A stretch of DNA of 64,000 nt. Origin: Hyperoodon ampullatus. Lineage: Eukaryota > Chordata > Mammalia > Artiodactyla > Ziphiidae. Below the pieces are notes generated by a model. That model ran no database searches. It was not told the origin of the DNA and worked only from the letters and a program-made list of their open reading frames with translations. The number at the start of each line of letters is the position of its first letter. Position 1 is the first letter of the stretch. The stretch lies in assembly GCA_949752795.1 (NCBI GenBank), contig OX457056.1, forward strand, positions 95,998,942 to 96,062,941, in the 5' to 3' direction. Position numbers and translations under genes: made by a program. This document shows, piece by piece, positions 26,376 to 36,261 of the stretch.

Positions 26376-26385
26376 GCCCACCTTG
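26376..26385 (-). other. IGFBP7: Splice donor of IGFBP7 exon 1
   Basis: On the minus strand the exon ends CAAG at 26382 and the intron starts gtgggc at 26381. The break falls after the first base of codon 159, so the intron is phase 1. The open frame continues into the intron for another 77 codons or so, but the protein family match stops exactly at the donor. Confidence 0.9.
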
Positions 26386-26856
26386 CTCGCAGGTGCCCTT
26401 GCTGACCTGGGTGATGGCCTTCTCCCCGCGGCTCTCGGCCTTCAGGCTGGCGGTGCGCAGCTGGCAGCCGCTGGGGTAGGTGATGCCGTTGCTGCCGCAC
26501 ACCGGGTAGCGGCTCTTGCACACGCACACGCCGCTCACCTCCGGGCCGCCGGCTGCTGCCCCGGCTTTACCCTTCCGCCTCTTGCGGCTCTTCACGCACT
26601 CCATGCCCGGCGCGCAGTGCCCCCTGCCGGCGCCGCTGCCCCCGCACGGCTCGCCCTCGCCGCGGGCGCACACCGGGCAGCAGCCGCACGCGTCGCGGGT
26701 CTCGCCCAGCTGGCAGCCCCGCGGGGGCAGGGGCGGGCAGGCGGCCGGCTCGCAGGGGCCGCAGGCGTCCGAAGAGGAGGAAGAGGAGAGGGGCAGAAGC
26801 AGGAGCAGCAGCCCGGCTGTGCCGAGGAGCAGGGCGGACAGCGGCGGCCGCTCCAT
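26382..26856 (-). CDS. IGFBP7: IGFBP7 exon 1, coding part (IGFBP-related protein 1 / mac25 / angiomodulin)
   Basis: The exon encodes the N-terminal 158 residues of a secreted insulin-like growth factor binding protein-related factor that acts in the extracellular matrix and binds IGF/insulin weakly. Residues 1-26 or so are a signal peptide with a run of six leucines, then serines. Residues 32-87 hold the cysteine-rich IGFBP N-terminal domain, including DACGCCPVC at 55-63. KSRKRRKGK at 89-97 is the basic heparin-binding stretch, and K97-A98 is the matriptase cleavage site known in human. A Kazal-like domain follows from about 105, with VCGSNGITY at 119-127 (my memory of human has D and T where N123 and I125 stand here). 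The exon ends after CEQ plus one base (phase 1), followed by a GT donor, as I recall for the human gene. The ATG at 26856 is chosen because it starts the signal peptide and lies 60 bp downstream of a TATA-like box. An in-frame ATG at 27021 lies upstream of that box and is unlikely to be transcribed. The Ig-like C-terminal exons lie outside the window, to the left. Confidence 0.97.
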
Positions 26857-26914
26857 GGCGGGGAGCGTTGGCGGCGGTGGGAGCGCGAGTGAGCCGCGTC
26901 CCGCCGGCCAGCGC

Positions 26915-26920
26915 TTTAAA
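26915..26920 (-). promoter_or_regulatory. TATA-like box of IGFBP7
   Basis: TTTAAA (self-complementary) lies 59-64 bp upstream of the start codon, within an otherwise GC-rich stretch. A start site about 25-30 bp downstream would fall near 26887 and give a 5' UTR of roughly 30 bases. That position is inferred; no transcript data are visible. Confidence 0.55.
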
Positions 26921-26926
26921 TCCGGC

Positions 26927-26935
26927 GCCCCGCCC
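26927..26935 (-). promoter_or_regulatory. GC box (Sp1-type) upstream of IGFBP7
   Basis: The minus strand reads GGGCGGGGC, a full Sp1/KLF-type core, seven bases upstream of the TTTAAA box. A second GC box (GAGGGGCGGTG on the minus strand) lies at 26992-27002. The pairing of GC boxes with a TATA-like box is the main promoter evidence. Confidence 0.55.
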
Positions 26936-27240
26936 GGCCGGGCCGCGGGAACCACACCCCCCGGGCGGCTAGAGCTTGGCCGCCTCGCCCGCACCGCCCC
27001 TCCCGGGACCGCGGGGCTCAAGCGCGCCCCTGCTGGCGGGGCATCCGCTGGGCCCGGGGACGCTCCGTCTCACGCCTCTTCGCTTTTGGTTTTGGCTCTG
27101 AGCGCACCCCACCGGCTGCTGCTCAGCCCCCTGCTCCCGAGGACTGCACCCCGTCCTTTCGGGCTCTCCCGCAGTGAAGACAGTTCCCTCCCCTCTGGTC
27201 CCTCGACTCTCGCAGCCCGGGTATTCACACTTATTAACAA

Positions 27241-28889
27241 CAGCTTTGAGATGACCCCATGTGTAATCCATTATATTCTCCGTGAGTCTGGGAGACCTGA
27301 GTGTTGATTGCTCTGAGGTTTGGGAAGCTCTTTTAAGAATAATTAGTTTTTCAAACCCCGCTTGGGGATTCTGTGTCCCCGTTGGCCACAGGCCCGGTGT
27401 GGTCTTGGGTGTCAAGCTAAAAGGACAAACCATTGCCAACCACTCCTGTTCTCAGCACCTCATAACTGCTTCCTTATGCGAAGTTTTAAGTGTGAGTACT
27501 GGAACCCATGCGAGAACAGTTCATGTCTTCAGCTTATAATATGTGGTGCTGGACCTCCATCAAACCTCTCCGGAGAACTGAGCACAGCTGGGGGTGCCAC
27601 TGAGGCCCCTAAAGCACCCCAGTTTTCACCAGTCATTCCGTGAGGTTTTTGATATAAACGACTGACAATTCCTCCTCAGGCTTTCTCAAAAGTGCTCTGC
27701 AAACTCAACTTCAAAGCTTTTTTTTCCAAGAAAAAGGACTCTTCAAATCCCTCTTACCCAGACTTTTGTTTCCATGTTTATTAAATATACAACACTGCAG
27801 TGTGCGTCATTCTGCACGTCACATCTGAGTTCTTTTTTCTTAGCACAAATCCAAGGATGTATAGGATTGCTAACTCAAAGTGTGCGGTTCACTATGCCAC
27901 CAGCAATGTATAGATGTCACTCTCACCAGTCTTCCTGGGATAATCGTAAACTTTTCTGAAAATTAAATAGTCACAAAACTCAGAATAAAAAACGAAGCAC
28001 CCTCTTAACCAGAAAACCTAGCACCTATTCTTTGGCCTCTCCTTAGCATATTCTAGAAAAGTGGCACTTTTTTTTTAAAGGTCATGTGTTGACATGACAA
28101 TTGTTTATAAAACAATGAAAAGTCTTTGGAGCGACTTTTTCTAAGTATTCTTGCCTTTGTCTCTCAGTAATAGAGTTTACATGACCCAGTCTACAGTCCC
28201 AAACTAAAACAAATGCAGAGAGTGCACTCTGATATTTCCTGTTCTATCTCAATTTTATTAATTCGCTGGTCAAGGTCCACTAAGTTGGTTTCATGACCTG
28301 TTATAACTGTTATAGTTTTAGGATCTCCAGAACCTGAGACAAGGATTCCAGTACAAGTAGTTTACCTGAGAGGCCATGTCAGGACATACCAACCTGGGGG
28401 GTGGGGGCAGAGGCGGTAGGGAGTGAGCCAGAGGGGAAGACAGCCAATAAAGATGCTTATCAAGTCAGCTCTGGGCAGGGTGGGCTCTGTAGCCAGATGA
28501 AGCCTCCTCAGGCTCTGCAAAGTTTTGTGTATGGGGGGGTTGGGGGAGTAGGGGGCAGACACTGCACCACTAAGGGCTGTATACCACAGTGTTTTTCAAA
28601 CCCTGCGTTGGAGCCAGCAGTAAGAAGGCAAATACGAGGCACAGTAGAATCCCTTTGGCGGCATGGGGAGACCCTTACTGCCCAGCAAGCAGAAGAACAA
28701 GTAGGGTTTTTAATCACTGAAGACGGTGCCTGGGCTTTGTGTGATGACACCAATCTGGAGGACTTGAAAATAGGAAGAGATGTGGTTATTCAGAAGAAGA
28801 AAAGGCAGGAAAATGGGGCCTTTACAAAGAAACTTGACAACCCCTGCCTTCCAAGAAAGAAGATATTGTCACCCATTCAGCTTCAGTTC
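27241..28889. other. Proximal upstream flank, no gene recognised
   Basis: AT-rich beyond the CpG island. About 27770-27960 may be an old antisense L1M piece. G-run clusters occur at 28395-28421 and 28533-28556. The 164-codon frame at 28401-28895 has no family match. Confidence 0.45.
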
Positions 28890-29638
28890 TGGTGAGACGA
28901 AGAGCCTAGATATGGAGACAGGATATGTTATCTGCAAATAGAGAGCATTTTACTTCTTCCTGTTTAAGCTGGATGACCTATATTTCTTTTTCTTGCCTAA
29001 TTGCCCTGGTTAGAACCTCTAGTATAGCATGGAATAGAGTGGTGAGAGTGAGTGAGCTTCATTGCCTTATTACTGACCTTAGAGGGAAAGCTTTCAGTCT
29101 TTCACCATTAAGATGTTTAGCTGTGGGTTTTTCATAGATGGTCTTATTACACTGAGGAAATTGCTTTCTATTTCCAGTTTGTTGAGTGCTTTTATCATGA
29201 AGAAGTATTGCATTTTGTCAAATGTCTTTTTTGCATCTACTGAGATGATCAATAAAGTTGTATTTTATTTTATAGATTTTTGAATGTTAAACCAAGCTAG
29301 CATTCCTGGATTAAATCCCACTTGTTATATAGTGATGTATAACCCTTTTAAATATGTTTCTGGATGTGATTTGCCAATATTTTGCTGAGGATTTTTGCAT
29401 CTATATTCATAAGAGATATTGGATTGTAATTTTCTTGTGATGTCTTTGATTTTGGTATCAGGGTAATAGTGGGTTCATAGGATGAGTTAGAAGTATCTTC
29501 TGCTTTTTTGGAAGTGTTTGTGAAGAATTGGTATAATTCTTCTTTAAATGTTTAGTAAAATTCAGTGAAGCCATCTGGACCTGGGTTTTTCTTCATGGGA
29601 AGTGTCTGGCTATTAACTCAATCTCTTTACTTATTATA
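28890..29638 (-). mobile_element. L1 ORF2 fragment, antisense
   Basis: The plus strand shows gatatgttatctgcaaatag, then gagatgatcaataaagttgt and ctgattttgg-type text, the reverse complement of the reverse-transcriptase part of L1 ORF2. It is diverged, with many stops. Confidence 0.85.
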
Positions 29639-29642
29639 GGTC

Positions 29643-29780
29643 TGTATTAGTTTGCTAGGGCTACCATAACAAAATACCACAGACTGTGTGGCTTAAATAA
29701 TAGAAATTTATTTTCTCACAGTTCTGGAGGCTGGAAGTCCAAGATCAAGGTGCCAGCAGGGTTGTTTTCCTCTGAGAGTC
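29643..29780 (-). mobile_element. MaLR (MLT1-type) LTR relic, antisense, partial
   Basis: tgtattagtttgctagggct, then ataccacagactgtgtggct and ttctcacagttctggaggct, are the antisense end of an MLT1-type LTR. It is non-coding and has lost its other end. Confidence 0.6.
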
Positions 29781-31239
29781 ATAAGGGCAAGATCCTCCCC
29801 ACAAGGTGCCACCCACAAAATACCAAGAACCCTCCTCCCTTCACTAGATAAGACTGCTGCTTTACCAGTTATAGCTTTACATTGCTCAAGTCTGCCTTTC
29901 TTATAGATAAGATTTATTGAGATACTCAATCACAGAATTCTCCCCATCTAGAGCAAGCTCCTGCTTCCTTAGACCTTTGCCAAAATTACTCAACCAAAGC
30001 CCAAATCCCATAATAATTTCACAACTTCCTCTTACTGAGACCCCCAACAGTTCCATATGGAGTCCATTCTCTCTTGCTAAGATGGGTAATAAACCCAGCG
30101 TATTTGACTACAGGTATGTTCCTGGAGGTCTTTAGATGAAGGACAATGACACATGAGAGATTTCCTTTCAGCTCCTTCTCTTCTATCCTACTTCAGCTCA
30201 AAATTCTCCTGCCTGAACCCATATACACTCCAATAACCTTCACTGATGGGTCCTTGTGCCTGGCAAGCATCCTTCTTGGTGGGGCATCTTCAAGAATTCT
30301 CTGGCCAGCAAACTTCAGTGACATTTGTAGGAAACCCATAGTGCCATGCAGCCTACACTGCTGTGTCCCTCTGTGCCCATCTTTCCCAGCAGTCAGATGG
30401 CTAACTGGAAAATGGAATGTTTGTCTCCCTTTATTGCAATCGTCACAAATATATTGGCTTCTCCCCCTTTACTTGGCTTCTTTGGGTTGGAGGGACAGGC
30501 ATGGAAGGGGAGGAGAAACCCCATGCATCCTCCACTAGGCTCTTATCCCCAACCTCCTTATATAGAGAGGGGGTTAGTGTGCCTGGAGGGGTTGATTGAG
30601 GTAGGGCCACTTAGGAAAATTTGAGGAACATTCTGCTCCAGTTCTTGGTGGCTCTTTTTCAGAATGTGGGGACACATCGCACTTGTAGTTTAGGGTTATG
30701 GATGCTAGTGCCATTTTCAGGCAAGGGAAAAGTTGTTCTATTCAATAGTCTGTTACAGTAATTATCTGTCATCTTTATCATCGTCTCGTTTTTTCCCCTC
30801 TCCCTCCTCCTTCATCATCACCAGTAGGTAGATGGTCAGGTGGTGGGATGGGATGTGGATGACCCTCCAAGCCTAGATAAACAGCATGTAAAAAGGAATG
30901 AAGCCAGTGGAAACCATTTTGGTACATTCCAGCAACCGGAAAAAGTCCAGTACAGCTGAAGCAAGGTGTGGATGGGGGGAAATGGGGGGAAATGAGTCTG
31001 GAGAGAGGGCAGATGTCAGATGACCAAGGGCTTTGCAGATCATGCCCAGGACTTTGGACTGGAACTTATAGGTGACAGCGAGCTGTTGAAGGATGCAGGG
31101 GAGAGGCAAGATCAGGTTTTCAATGTAGGCAGGTCAATACAGAGGAGAGAAATGCATTCAGATGGAAATGGACTTGAGAAGTAATGTAATTTTCACAGTG
31201 CAGAAGCGACCTGAAGCCTATGCAGTGCCTTCATATGAG
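29781..31239. other. Upstream flank, no gene recognised
   Basis: Unique-looking or too old to name. The frames at 30146-30538 and 30346-30624 overlap each other and match nothing known. About 31000-31140 resembles a common old mammalian repeat. Confidence 0.4.
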
Positions 31240-32523
31240 AAACTATCAAACTCTTAGAGGAAAACATAGGCAGAACACTCTATGACATAAATCACAGCAA
31301 GATCCTTTTTGACCCACCTCCTAAAGAAATGGAAATAAAAACAAAGATAAACAAATGGGACCTAATGAAACTTCAAAGCTTTTGCACAGCAAAGGAAACC
31401 ATAAACAAGACCAAAAGACAACCCTCAGAATGGGAGAAAATATTTGCAAATGAAGCAACTGACAAAGGATTAATCTCCAAAATTTACAAGCAGCTCATGC
31501 AGCTCAATAACAAAAAAAACAAACAACCCAATCCAAAAATGGGCAGAAGACCTAAATAGACATTTCTCCAAAGACTATATACAGATTGCCAACAAACACG
31601 TGAAAGAATGCTCAACATCATTAATCATTAGAGAAATGCAAATCAAAACTACAATGAGATATCATCTCACACCAGTCAGAATGGCCATCATCAAAAAATC
31701 TAGAAACAATAAATGCTGGAGAGGGTGTGGAGAAAAGGGAACACTCTTGTACTGCTGGTGGGAATGTGAATTGGTACAGCCACTATGGAGAACAGTATGG
31801 AGGTTCCTTAAAAAACTACAAATAGAACTAACATATGATCCAGCAATCCCACTACTGGGCATATACCCTGAGAAAACCATAATTCAAAAAGAGTCATGTA
31901 CCAAAATGTTCATTGCAGCTCTATTTACAATAGCCAGGAGATGGAAACAACCTAAGTGTCCATCATTGGATGAATGGATAAAGAAGATGTGGCACATATA
32001 TACAATGGAATATTACTCAGCCATAAAAAGAAACAAAGTTGAGTTGTTTGTAGTGAGATGGATGGACCTAGAGTCTGTCATACAGAGTGAAGTCAGTCAG
32101 AAAGAGAAAAACAAATACCGTATGCTAACACATATATATGGAATCTAAGAAAAAAAAAAAAAGGTCATGAAGAACCTAGGGGTAAGACGGGAATAAAGAC
32201 ACAGACCTACTAGAGAATGGACTTGAGGATATGGAAAGGGGGAAGGGTAAGCTGTGACAAAGTGAGAGAGTGGCATGGACATATATACACTACCAAACGT
32301 AAAATAGATAACTAGGGGGAAACAGCCACATAGCACAGGGAGATCAGCTTGGTCCTTTGTGACCACCTAGAGGGGTGGGACAGGGAGGGTGAGAGGGAGG
32401 GAGACGCAAGAGGGAAGAGATATGGGAACATATGTATATGTATAACTGATTCACTTTGTTATAAAGCAGAAACTAACACACCATTGTAAAGCAATTATAC
32501 TCCAATAAAGATGTTTAAAAAAA
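31240..32523 (+). mobile_element. 5'-truncated L1: ORF2 C-terminus and 3' UTR, youngest L1 in the window
   Basis: It starts within ORF2 and keeps an open frame of 182 codons at 31600-32148 with the conserved L1 C-terminal signatures ([25 protein letters not shown]). The 3' UTR and a short A-rich tail follow. It lacks ORF1, the endonuclease and the reverse transcriptase, so it cannot move on its own. Confidence 0.92.
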
Positions 32524-34347
32524 GTAAGTGACAACTTAAATGATATATGGAATATTTTGCTGACTTACAAGAGCATGCAGAATTAAATATGACAGAGTTG
32601 AAAAAAAAAAAGAAAAAAGCACTGTAGGCAGATGTGGCGCTGAGGGTACAAGACTTGGCAAGCAGCTGGCGCCTTTGTGCCAAGAAAAAGGACCCTCTTT
32701 CTCCTGAGAAGAGGACCTGCACCCCACCAAGGTGCATGGCTTGGCAGGTGGAGGGAGGGCTGAACTTTGGCCTCACTTGCGCCCTGGGCTGGGCACCCCT
32801 GCACAGTGTGCAAACCGCACAGCCTTACAGGGAAACCCAATCCGGTGCCAACACTGTGTGGTTCAGAATTAGCACTCAATTAAAAAGTTTGAAAGGTAGA
32901 TGGATGAAAGGGAAGATCAGTTGGGCAGCTACTACCACCCACTACATCCAGGCAGGAATCAATGAGAGCTTGGAGTAAGTCGTGGCCATGGGGCTGGAGG
33001 GAATGGACTGTATCATTTCTGGCCCTTCCTGGATAAGTTTGTGAGCAAAAGGGGGCAGTGTTCATAATTACACTGGACCATAGGCATAAATCAAGATTGC
33101 CTTGGACAACAGGGACATATGGTCACCCTAAATAGAGGGGAAGGGATGGTTGAGAGATCTTTAAGAGGTAGAATATATCAGGCCTCAGGAAGCAACTGAC
33201 TTGTGAGAGGAAGTCAAGAAAGACCTTGACATTTCTTGCATGGGAGACGGGGTGAAAGCTGCTGCAGGTTTGTGTTGGGGGAAGGAAACCAGCTTGATTT
33301 TGGACATGCTGATTCTTTACAAAACCAGGTCTATCCTTTTTGGACAGTTCTAGAAAGGGAAACAGGGGAAACTATCTAGTAATCAAATGACATTGCTGTA
33401 GAGACACTGCAGGGCTCTGACTTAGAGTAAGCCCTTGATGTTTGTTCTCTCTATATGTGAAGTCCCTCAGTGATTAAATCTTATTGTTTAATAAAGGACA
33501 GAAACTGATTTCTTATCAGCATTCTGTATCTGATCTCTTAAAAGAGCTATGGCTATGCAGGGAAATAGCTAATGATATAATTGAAAAGGCATTAATAGCC
33601 TATAAAATTCAATATTAGAGACAGAACTTGAAGAACCCTCTAGAGGTCATTTAAAGCTAGCTGACAATGGAGTGTGCCATTAGCCCTGATTGTAAGAGAT
33701 AACTGAGAACTCAGGGGCACAGAGATAACTGAGAACTCTTAGAGATCATCGAGGAAGATGGTCTTGTTTGTATCCTGCTCTATTATTTGACAGTCTTTCA
33801 AGATTTCAGAAAGTCACTGAATAATTAGCCAACTTCCAAATATATACAGTTGCAAAGAAAATGTAGGTTTAAGCTCTAATCCTTACTATAGCAGATATGT
33901 CATGTGAGGCTTTTAAACCTCTAGGAGCTTTATTTCCTGGCTTAAAATTCATTATTTTATAACTTAACTTTGAATTAACATAGATTTTTACATTTACATT
34001 CCTCTATAAAATAAATTAGAGAGCATTGCTTCTTATGACAAAAAGTAGGAAGAAATCTCTTTGGGTTATTCCATAATTAGGCTTCATCCTTTTTTGTTAT
34101 GGGGGAAATGATATGATCATTTGGTGGTAAATGATGCAGTGCCCCTATATTAATCTTCCAGTTGCCTGATTCCATAATTCACCTTGGCAAAGTAGAAAAA
34201 TAAAAAAATTTAAAATGGCTCCTCATCGTAAGAAGCCTGGGAGAACATCAAACCCGGAGGAAAAAAAATATTTTCAGGGAATAAGCGGTTGAGTCACAAA
34301 CTTAACTGTGAGTGAAACTTTGTGCTCATGAGGGGATTACATGGGTG
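32524..34347. other. Upstream flank, nothing recognised
   Basis: No gene and no confidently named repeat. The frames around 32495-32978 overlap on both strands near a poly-A and are not protein-like. Confidence 0.45.
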
Positions 34348-34355
34348 TCTTTGAT

Positions 34356-34586
34356 CAACAGTACCCAACCTTTTTGGCACCAGGGACCGGTTTCATGGAA
34401 GAAAATTTTTCCTCTGATGGGGGTGGTGGGAGTGCGGGTTGGGAGATAGTCCGGGCGTTAATGAGAGCGATGGGGAGCGATGGGGAGCGGCAGATGACGC
34501 TTCACTCACTCATCCGCCACTCACCTCCTAATGGGCAGCCCGGTTCCTAACAGACCACGGACCACTAAGGGGGTTGGGGACGGCTG
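34356..34586 (+). mobile_element. Small non-autonomous hAT-type DNA transposon with intact ends
   Basis: Perfect 8-bp target duplications (tctttgat) lie at 34348-34355 and 34587-34594, the hallmark size for hAT. Terminal inverted repeats CAACAGTACCCAACC and, from the right end, CAGCCGTCCCCAACC agree at 12 of 15 positions. The inside (ggcaccagggaccggtttca; agcgatggggagcg repeated) resembles a mammalian hAT family I cannot name exactly. No transposase. Confidence 0.85.
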
Positions 34587-34594
34587 TCTTTGAT

Positions 34595-35015
34595 AGTTTG
34601 TGAGGGTGTTTATCCTGAGAGCCTCGATTCCTTCCCTTCTGAACAGATGATCAGCTACAATGTTAAGAAGTTGAGGAACAAATTTTCTTTCACTGATGCT
34701 GTTTTATTTATTTATTTATTTATTTATTTAAAGCTTGTTAAGGGATTAGAATAACACTAATAATAATGTTATTAGAATAACATTCCTTTCAATGCTGCTT
34801 AAAATTCACTTTTTAAAAAGCTGATACCCGAAGGACATGATTGTTCCTTTATTCCTGCAATGGAGCTACCTAGCTGGGATGTCAGCCTCTTAGGGGAATA
34901 ACAAGCTAATTCCAGTATTGTCAAAATCCATATCTTATCAGGCTTCAAATTAAAATCCCTTCATGCCAAGCCACCTCCCTCATTAGTGCCTCCTCATGTC
35001 ATTCATGTTTAATAA
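34595..35015. other. Upstream flank with a (TTTA)7 run
   Basis: A short (ttta)n tract lies at 34704-34731. Otherwise AT-rich unique sequence. Confidence 0.6.
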
Positions 35016-35030
35016 AAAATGCTTGCTTTT

Positions 35031-35243
35031 TTTTTTTTTTTTTTTTTTTTTGCGGTACGCGGGCCTCTCACTGTTGTGGCCTCTCCCATTGCGGAGCACA
35101 GGCTCCGGACGCTCAGGCTCAGCGGCCATGGCTCACGGGCCCAGCCGCTCCGCGGTATGTGGGATCTTCCCGGACCGGGGCACGAACCCGTGTTCCCTGC
35201 ATTGGCAGGCGGACTCTCAACCACTGCGCCACCAGGGAAGCCC
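35031..35243 (-). mobile_element. CHR-type SINE, short form
   Basis: T-tail, gcggtacgcgggcctctcac and end at ccaccagggaagccc. Perfect 15-bp target duplications (aaaatgcttgctttt) lie at 35016-35030 and 35244-35258. Confidence 0.94.
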
Positions 35244-35258
35244 AAAATGCTTGCTTTT

Positions 35259-36138
35259 TAAGAGAAATGGTGATGTGCCAGAACTGAGGGAATACCGGAA
35301 AAGTGTAAGTCACTCTTCTTTTTAATTCTTGCTGAGTGGAATTCTCTCAGGTCATTTGAATATATTCCTATGCCTTCTTGAGAAGTAACATTTTTAGGTT
35401 TTCCCCAAGGTTCAAAGGTGAAAATTTTGTCCTCAAAAGTGTCCTGAAAGCCCATGAGATGCACTCGTTGTTGGCTTGAAAGTCAAGGCCTTCAGGGGCA
35501 GGGGAGGTTCCCTAGTGACTTTCTTACTGCAGAAAAAGTGATTTGGGGATGAGGTAGTCAAGAAAGGGGAGAGAGGATACAACTTTAAGAGAAAGGAACT
35601 AATGCCTCCTTGGTCCTGTGCAGTCCCAGGTCTCAGGAATCCACGGGGCAGGTTAACACACAGCAGGGGACTCTAGTGGAGGCTTGAACAGCCTTCAGAG
35701 TGGGAAGCAGACCCACTGAATTGTCCTGGTAGGTGCACAGTGAGTGGCAGGAGGGGCTTTGTGGTGGCAATGACGCAGGTGTGGAAAAACCTTCCACCTC
35801 TTTAACCATGGCAGTCAGGTGATGTACATTCCAGAGTCCGGGAAATTCGCTTACTGTGGGAAAGTGACACATTACAGCTTCATGTGCCTCTCAGAAACCA
35901 TCTTGCTAAATCTTTTTGGGTCACATTCTTAGTGTAATTGTCTACCACTAGCATTCACAAGAAGAGCTCACTGGGGACCGAATTGGAGATTTTCTCATGT
36001 ATAACTGCATCAAACCATTCAGAACACATAAAATTCTTCATCTGGGCCTCTCGAGGCAGGTCTGGTCAGTCGAGGGTTTATATTCAAATAAATACTATGG
36101 ATTTATCACCCCCAGTTAATAAGAAGAATGTCATACTT
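35259..36138. other. Upstream flank, nothing recognised
   Basis: Unique-looking sequence with no coding match. Confidence 0.5.
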
Positions 36139-36153
36139 CTTACAATTTTCTTT

Positions 36154-36246
36154 TTCTTTCTTTTTTCTTTTCCCAGCCAGGGATTGAACCTGCACTCTTT
36201 GCAGTGGAAGCATGGAGTCCTAACCACTGGACCGCCAGGGAAGTCC
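36154..36246 (-). mobile_element. Truncated tRNA-derived SINE (CHR/Bov-tA related)
   Basis: The plus strand reads cagccagggattgaacctgc and ends taaccactggaccgccaggg aagtccc, the reverse complement of a tRNA-type SINE head, with a pyrimidine-rich tail. Imperfect duplications (13 of 15) lie at 36139-36153 and 36247-36261. Its B box and spacer differ from the other SINEs, so it is a different subfamily. Confidence 0.75.
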
Positions 36247-36261
36247 CTTATAGTTTTCTTT

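Larger units (their letters stand above)
1..26381 (-). other. IGFBP7: IGFBP7 intron 1 (5' part, continues beyond the window)
   Basis: Everything to the left of the exon 1 donor lies downstream of it on the minus strand. No later IGFBP7 exon (Ig-like domain) is recognisable in 1-26381, so the whole block is read as intron 1. This agrees with the large first intron known for this gene. Confidence 0.8.
26180..27240. promoter_or_regulatory. CpG island spanning IGFBP7 promoter, exon 1 and start of intron 1
   Basis: This stretch is very GC-rich and dense in CG dinucleotides, with no interspersed repeats, in contrast to the AT-rich flanks. It covers the promoter, the whole coding part of exon 1 and about 200 bp of intron 1. 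IGFBP7 promoter methylation is a known silencing mechanism in human tumours; here only the island itself is visible. The island also creates long open frames on both strands (for example 26516-27307 on the plus strand), which are composition artefacts. Confidence 0.85.

Noticed and set aside
26149..26381. Open frame continuing from exon 1 into the intron
   Set aside because: The protein match stops exactly at a GT donor in phase 1. The continuation is arginine- and proline-rich from GC-rich composition.
26857..27021. In-frame 55-codon upstream extension of IGFBP7 starting at ATG 27021
   Set aside because: It lies upstream of the TATA-like box and GC box and would bury the signal peptide. CpG-island sequence readily stays open by chance.
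26374..27307. Long plus-strand frames (172 and 263 codons) opposite IGFBP7 exon 1
   Set aside because: They are antisense shadows of the CpG island and have no family resemblance. A divergent noncoding transcript remains possible but is not shown.
31600..32148. 182-codon open frame
   Set aside because: It is the C-terminal part of L1 ORF2 from a truncated copy, not a host gene.
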